DNA of 64,000 bases from positions 2,046,001-2,110,000 of the forward strand of contig JAWZSP010000008.1 of the NCBI GenBank assembly GCA_034401135.1. The letters are read 5' to 3'. Below, in pieces: positions 59,974 to 64,000 of the stretch (its first letter is position 1; every line of letters begins with the position of its first letter). The notes under the pieces are model-generated. The model was not told where the DNA came from, made no database searches, and saw nothing but the letters and a program-made list of their open reading frames with translations. This DNA is from Volutella citrinella. Its lineage: Eukaryota > Ascomycota > Sordariomycetes > Hypocreales > Nectriaceae. The translations under genes were made by a program, and so were the position numbers.

Positions 59974-62161
59974 TCACTTTCGTTTCAAGATCTGAGCCCA
60001 GCTTTGACCTTGCGCTGGAGGATCCTGTGGTTGTTGAGATGGCTCTTTTTTCTTGTGTGAGTTGGTCGGTTCGTGCTGCCTCTTCGCAGAGGTTCTGGTC
60101 GGGCGCAGACGACGCCGTGAGTCTGATGATTGTGGGTTCGGGCTTCCGTGGATTTGCTCATGGTGAGAAGACCTCCTTCCCTCAAGCTGCCCGCTCCCGA
60201 CGCGGTGCGGAGAGTCGCATACCGGCGACTCCAGGGTGTCGGTGCTGTGGCGGGAGAATGTTGAAGACGTCAAGTTACTGGATGCGGTGCTCTGCTCGCG
60301 ACCGTAATGCGGCATCTCAGTGTGGCCAGGCGTGCTAGTTTGGGGTGTGATCGTTCCTGAGCCGTGTGACTGGAGCGCAGAACGCGCTTCACTGACGATG
60401 CTAGCCGACCGAGAAGACGCCACCGACTCAGCTGAAGCACGCGGGTGGGCATCGTAGGATGTGTGTCTGGTTGGGCCGCTTGGACTCGGCGAATATTGCG
60501 CACCGTGCAATGCCGACGATGTTGAATACGCCCGATGAGTCCTCGCGGTGGGAACGTCGGGGGATTGGGAGGGCGTGATCTGTGATGGAAGGCCTCGGCT
60601 TTTTCGTTGGAACCTCGTGAGATTGTGTGCCTCGTTGAAGCGCGCAGGGTTCTTGTTGTCGGAGGCCACCTTTGCTTCTAGCTTGGCGATTCTCTCCTCG
60701 GCTTCTTTTAGCTTCGCTTGAAGGGCGGCAGTGATGTGTTCGTGGTCCTTCCGCTCTCGCTCCAGGCGCTGCTCATATGTCTCGTCCCTTCCTACCAACC
60801 CTTCTATCCTCTTCTTCTGGGCTTTGTTTTCCGCCTGAAGAGCCGATATCAGAGCAAACTTCTTGTCCCACCGCTTCTCCGTCCATGAAAGAGGGCGTTT
60901 GCAGCACTCTCCATGGTATATTTGATGGATGCCTCCGAGCATTGAAAGCTTCTCGTCTACCTTTTCCGCAGAAAGCCGGCCTGCAGAACTCGGCGTGACC
61001 ATTTGTCGGATGATCTTGACCAGCGGCCGAGGCCGCACCGTCTCTTGGCCGTCATACATGCCAATAAATTGAGCCTTTACCAGGGCATGGGCTGTGAGTT
61101 TGTTTAGGTGTTCTTTGAGCTTGTCTTGCCGCAAGCGCGAGTACTCCTCCCGGGTTTGCCTTGAGTGGTGTTTTAGGACTTCTTCGAAGTCCGAGAGTGG
61201 CACGCCATACAAAAGGGTAGCGATGTTCAAGAACACCAAACCCAATGAGTAAACGTCCATCAATTGGTCGCCTGGGCTGCCCTCGCCGGGGGCATCAGCG
61301 GCTTGCCATTCGAGGCCGGGTATCTCCTGGGCTTTGGCGCGGCCTGGGGTGCTGGCCTTTGGCATGCCAAAGTCGGTCAAGTAGACTCGATTCGCCCTTA
61401 GAATGACGTTGGAAGGCTTGATATTGTGATGGCATACGCCGTTCGCATGGCAGTAGACCAGGGCACGGGTGACGCAGCCCGGGATGATGCGCAAGAAGTC
61501 GAGGGGATTTTTGTCACCGTACCCTAGGGAGTCCTGGCTGCTCGCTTCCGCCTCGATTTCGCTCAAGTTGGTGACGTCCAGGTCTTTGAGCCTTTCAAGA
61601 ATATACGGCCGATCGCCGTTGCCAGAAAGGCCCTCGACATCAGCGAGTAACGTGGATAGGCTACAGACTGCTACCGGCCAGATCAGAAGGCAAGGTTCAT
61701 TTCGGGGCGCGTATGTGGCAACCAGTTTGACGAGATGCGGGTGATCCAGCTGCTTCGCGGCCAGGCCGTCCTTTCTTAGGTCGTCTATTGCGCGACCGCC
61801 GCGCCGGATGCGCTTGCGAACAAGGTGTACCGAGTCATAGGCGACTTTTTCGACTATGCTGGAAGCTCCGAAATGGATATCGGAGAGCTTGATGAGCTTG
61901 CTATCGAATCGCTTGGCGTCCGAGGCATTCAACTGAGGCTCATTGCTTCAGGCGATTGTTGATTAGACTGAAACTACACGCCCGGGAATGAAAGGCGACT
62001 TCAACTTACAAGGCAGGCCACTTATCCAGCCTTTCCCATGACTGCATGATTTTCCGCTCCTCCAACTCAACCTCAGGGTCCGACACGAGCCCGGTACTCT
62101 GGGCTCTGCTGAGCTTGCCGACCCTGACCCATTCCGAATCCAAGGCACCACTGGTGTTCAT
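59974..62161 (-). CDS. Protein kinase-like protein with altered HRD motif and coiled coil
   Basis: Exons 62010-62161 and 59974-61945 with a 64-bp phase-2 intron (GTAAGT...CTGAAG, branch TCTAATC) give 707 residues; the first exon starts MNTSGALDSEW. A kinase fold spans about residues 65-350. It has a weak glycine loop (HFGASSIVEKVAY), a Lys-rich VRKRIRR, CHHNIKPSN in place of HRDxKPxN (residues 223-225 HHN) and an intact DFG (242-244). The GLEWQAADAPGEGSPGDQLMDVYSLGLVFL segment matches the APE to DxWSLG part. A coiled coil follows (about 425-490), then a Ser/Thr-rich tail ending in WAQILKRK. The missing catalytic Asp suggests a pseudokinase or very weak activity. The substrate or partner is unknown. 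Confidence 0.87.
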
Positions 62162-64000
62162 GGTTACTATGCCAGAGACACAAGCGTCGTGGGGTCAAAG
62201 CAAAAGTTGTCTTCTATAGTGAGCAAATTCGAAAGCAAGGGACATGGCTCTGCAGAGCCAAGGTGCAATCGAGGCGTAATGGAATTGTGGTTTGTATCAA
62301 TCGTGCTCGGAAGAGGCTATCCTGCCGCATGTCCTGCCATGAGCGCAAATCCCTGTCACATCCGAAATAGGTTCATCATGGAGCGAGTTGATTAACCAGT
62401 GCCGAGATGGGTGACAGCTCTGTCGGCAATGCTGTGTGTTCGTCGAGCCGGCTGAGGCGGGGGAGAAAGCCTCGCCCGCTGCGACGGCAGGCTGATCAGA
62501 CCCGGTGTGGCCCTTCCAGCAGGGGGCTGCAGATTTCCTACGAGAAACAAGCCAGACCACATGCAGTGCGTACTGCAATACCCTACCTCCCGCATACCAG
62601 GCTCGGAGCCCGCCAAGCCCGCCCTCAGCTTCGAAGGAGGGGTTGTTGTCTCACTGGCATCCCACAGTGTGCCCTCGCAGCCTGCAGATCTACAGAGTAC
62701 GTTCGGATGCCTTTCTAGAGAAGTTTGAATGGTATTTTTTTTCTCCGTGTACAATTCCCATTTCGCATATATTTTCGGGCCGTAGCGCTCTCCAGATGGA
62801 TGTTCCAATCCAGTGGTGAGCGCACAGACATCCCTCAGTTACGGCCGTGTGCGAAGGGCCGCTCCCGCACGGCCTCGGCAGCGGGGCAGGCTGTCAGGGT
62901 CGCATACCACCATCGGGATCATCGTCTCCTCCCGTCGTGGCCGTTTGCTGCTGCCCGGCTTGCTGGGAACAAGGCCTGAGTCGAGTCACCGATGCCTGGC
63001 GCCACGCGTGAAGAAGGTCTCGCTAACAGAACTCTATAGGAGAGGCATCCTGATGTACAAAGTTTTTTAGGTCCAGGGTGGTAATTGCCTACGTGGCCGG
63101 TTGGTAATGACTGAGGGTTGCAAGCTCTCGCTGCCATGTGCTGCTAGCACTGAGTAGTTGCCTGTAATCGTCGGCATAAAGTTCAATGCCTACGGGGCGA
63201 CCCGTCGTCGCCATAACCACCGGCGTTGTTTGAGCTTCGGCCCTTGCACCGCTCTGCTACAGCAGTCAGCATTGTCGAGTTGTGTTGCACAGTTGACCAT
63301 GCTAGTGCAACGAACCGCGGGCCGTCCGTGGAGCAGCCAATCGCTGCCGCCCTCCTGCCCGCACGCAGATGCAGCGATGCCTCTCCAGTCTCCTCACACA
63401 CTCGGAAAAGCAAGTTGATAGGGTGCCGAGTGCCTGCCTACCGGTCATCTGTCTCGCTCTGCGATCAACGTGGACGCCGCAGTGTGGTAATGCAGTGCGC
63501 CACCGCCGGGCTTCTCCCGCTTGGCAAATTGTCATAAATAAATATGCACTGCTGCAACAGAAGCTCAGCTCCTCGCTCTTTTCTTTCTTCTGTCCCTCAG
63601 CCTAACAAGCAACACCGTCTAAACGTTGTGTGCACAGCCAATGAGACGGGCAGGTGCCTCCAGGCTAGTCCATCGCGGCCTAGGGCAGACAGCCTGTTGC
63701 TTGGAAACCACAAGATCGCCGTCGTCCTTCATCAGCTGCCTCAGGCCTCCCGTCGCCCCGAATCTTGCAAGGTCCATCAATCTTTCATCCCCGTCCACCA
63801 CCTGAGCCGTTCCGCGGGGCATACTGGACTCTTTGTACTCTGTCGCACGGGTCCCAATCCGACTTGTCTCTGCGTTGGATCAAGTGGTTGCTACCCTAAA
63901 CGTCGCTGCAGCTCTGGCCCGCGTGTGCCTACTGGCATCGCAAAGGAGAAGATATCTGACGTTGGCCAAGGCACAATCATCTAGAAAGCCTGCGGCGTGT
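62162..64000. other. Gene-free right end of the window
   Basis: This 1.8-kb stretch includes the promoter of the kinase-like gene. The open frames here (longest 146 codons at 63544-63984) show no family resemblance or clear splice partners. The next gene may start beyond the window. Confidence 0.5.

Noticed and set aside
63544..63984. Plus-strand frame of 146 codons near the right end
   Set aside because: No family resemblance and many Ser/Cys/Arg codons, as in random GC-rich frames; may overlap a leader of a gene outside the window.

Overview
The window looks like nuclear DNA of a filamentous ascomycete (Pezizomycotina, perhaps Sordariomycetes/Hypocreales; the order is a guess). Evidence: short 47-69 bp GT-AG introns with CTAAC/CTGAC-like branch points, fungal orthologues such as Rei1, Blm10, Srp40 and a ZC3HC1/Pml39-type protein, and a transposon block mutated in the manner of repeat-induced point mutation (RIP).

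Region 1 (1 to about 26,460) is extremely AT-rich and has no open frame of 60 or more codons on either strand. CA and TG dinucleotides are almost absent while CT/AG survive, which is the RIP signature. It contains a plus-strand Ty3/Gypsy-type LTR retrotransposon family with five 277-bp LTRs (3002, 10245, 11183, 18495, 24804). These are arranged as the 3' part of copy A, an LTR plus leader duplication, copy B, and copy C, with B and C sharing one LTR. A second repeat family of about 337 bp occurs at 7703 and, less mutated, as an insertion inside copy B at 16932. Other content is a 184-bp tandem repeat, a 20-bp-arm palindrome, a 610-bp stretch without a single G or C, and a nearly perfect 8-bp minisatellite of about 40 units at the right edge.

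Region 2 (26,461 to 64,000) has normal base composition and starts with an intron-containing tRNA-like gene at the boundary. Ten protein genes follow: REI1 (-), AZUL-HECT ubiquitin ligase (+), AlkB-like dioxygenase (-), EngB-type mitochondrial GTPase (+), ZC3HC1/Pml39-type zinc protein (-), SRP40 (+), ADGF-type adenosine deaminase (-), BLM10 (-), an unrecognised 571-residue protein (-), a LYR-motif protein (+) and a kinase-like protein with an altered HRD motif (-); that is eleven with the unrecognised one. I built exon structures by hand; phases close in every multi-exon gene. Orientation mostly alternates, giving divergent promoters (REI1/HECT, AlkB/GTPase, zinc protein/SRP40) and short convergent 3' ends.

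The genes are housekeeping: ribosome biogenesis (REI1, SRP40), protein turnover (HECT ligase, BLM10), mitochondrial functions (GTPase, LYR protein), nucleic-acid and nucleoside enzymes (AlkB-like, adenosine deaminase). They do not form a metabolic cluster. I see no secondary-metabolite cluster, CRISPR array or toxin gene. The most unusual part is the RIP block and its edge.
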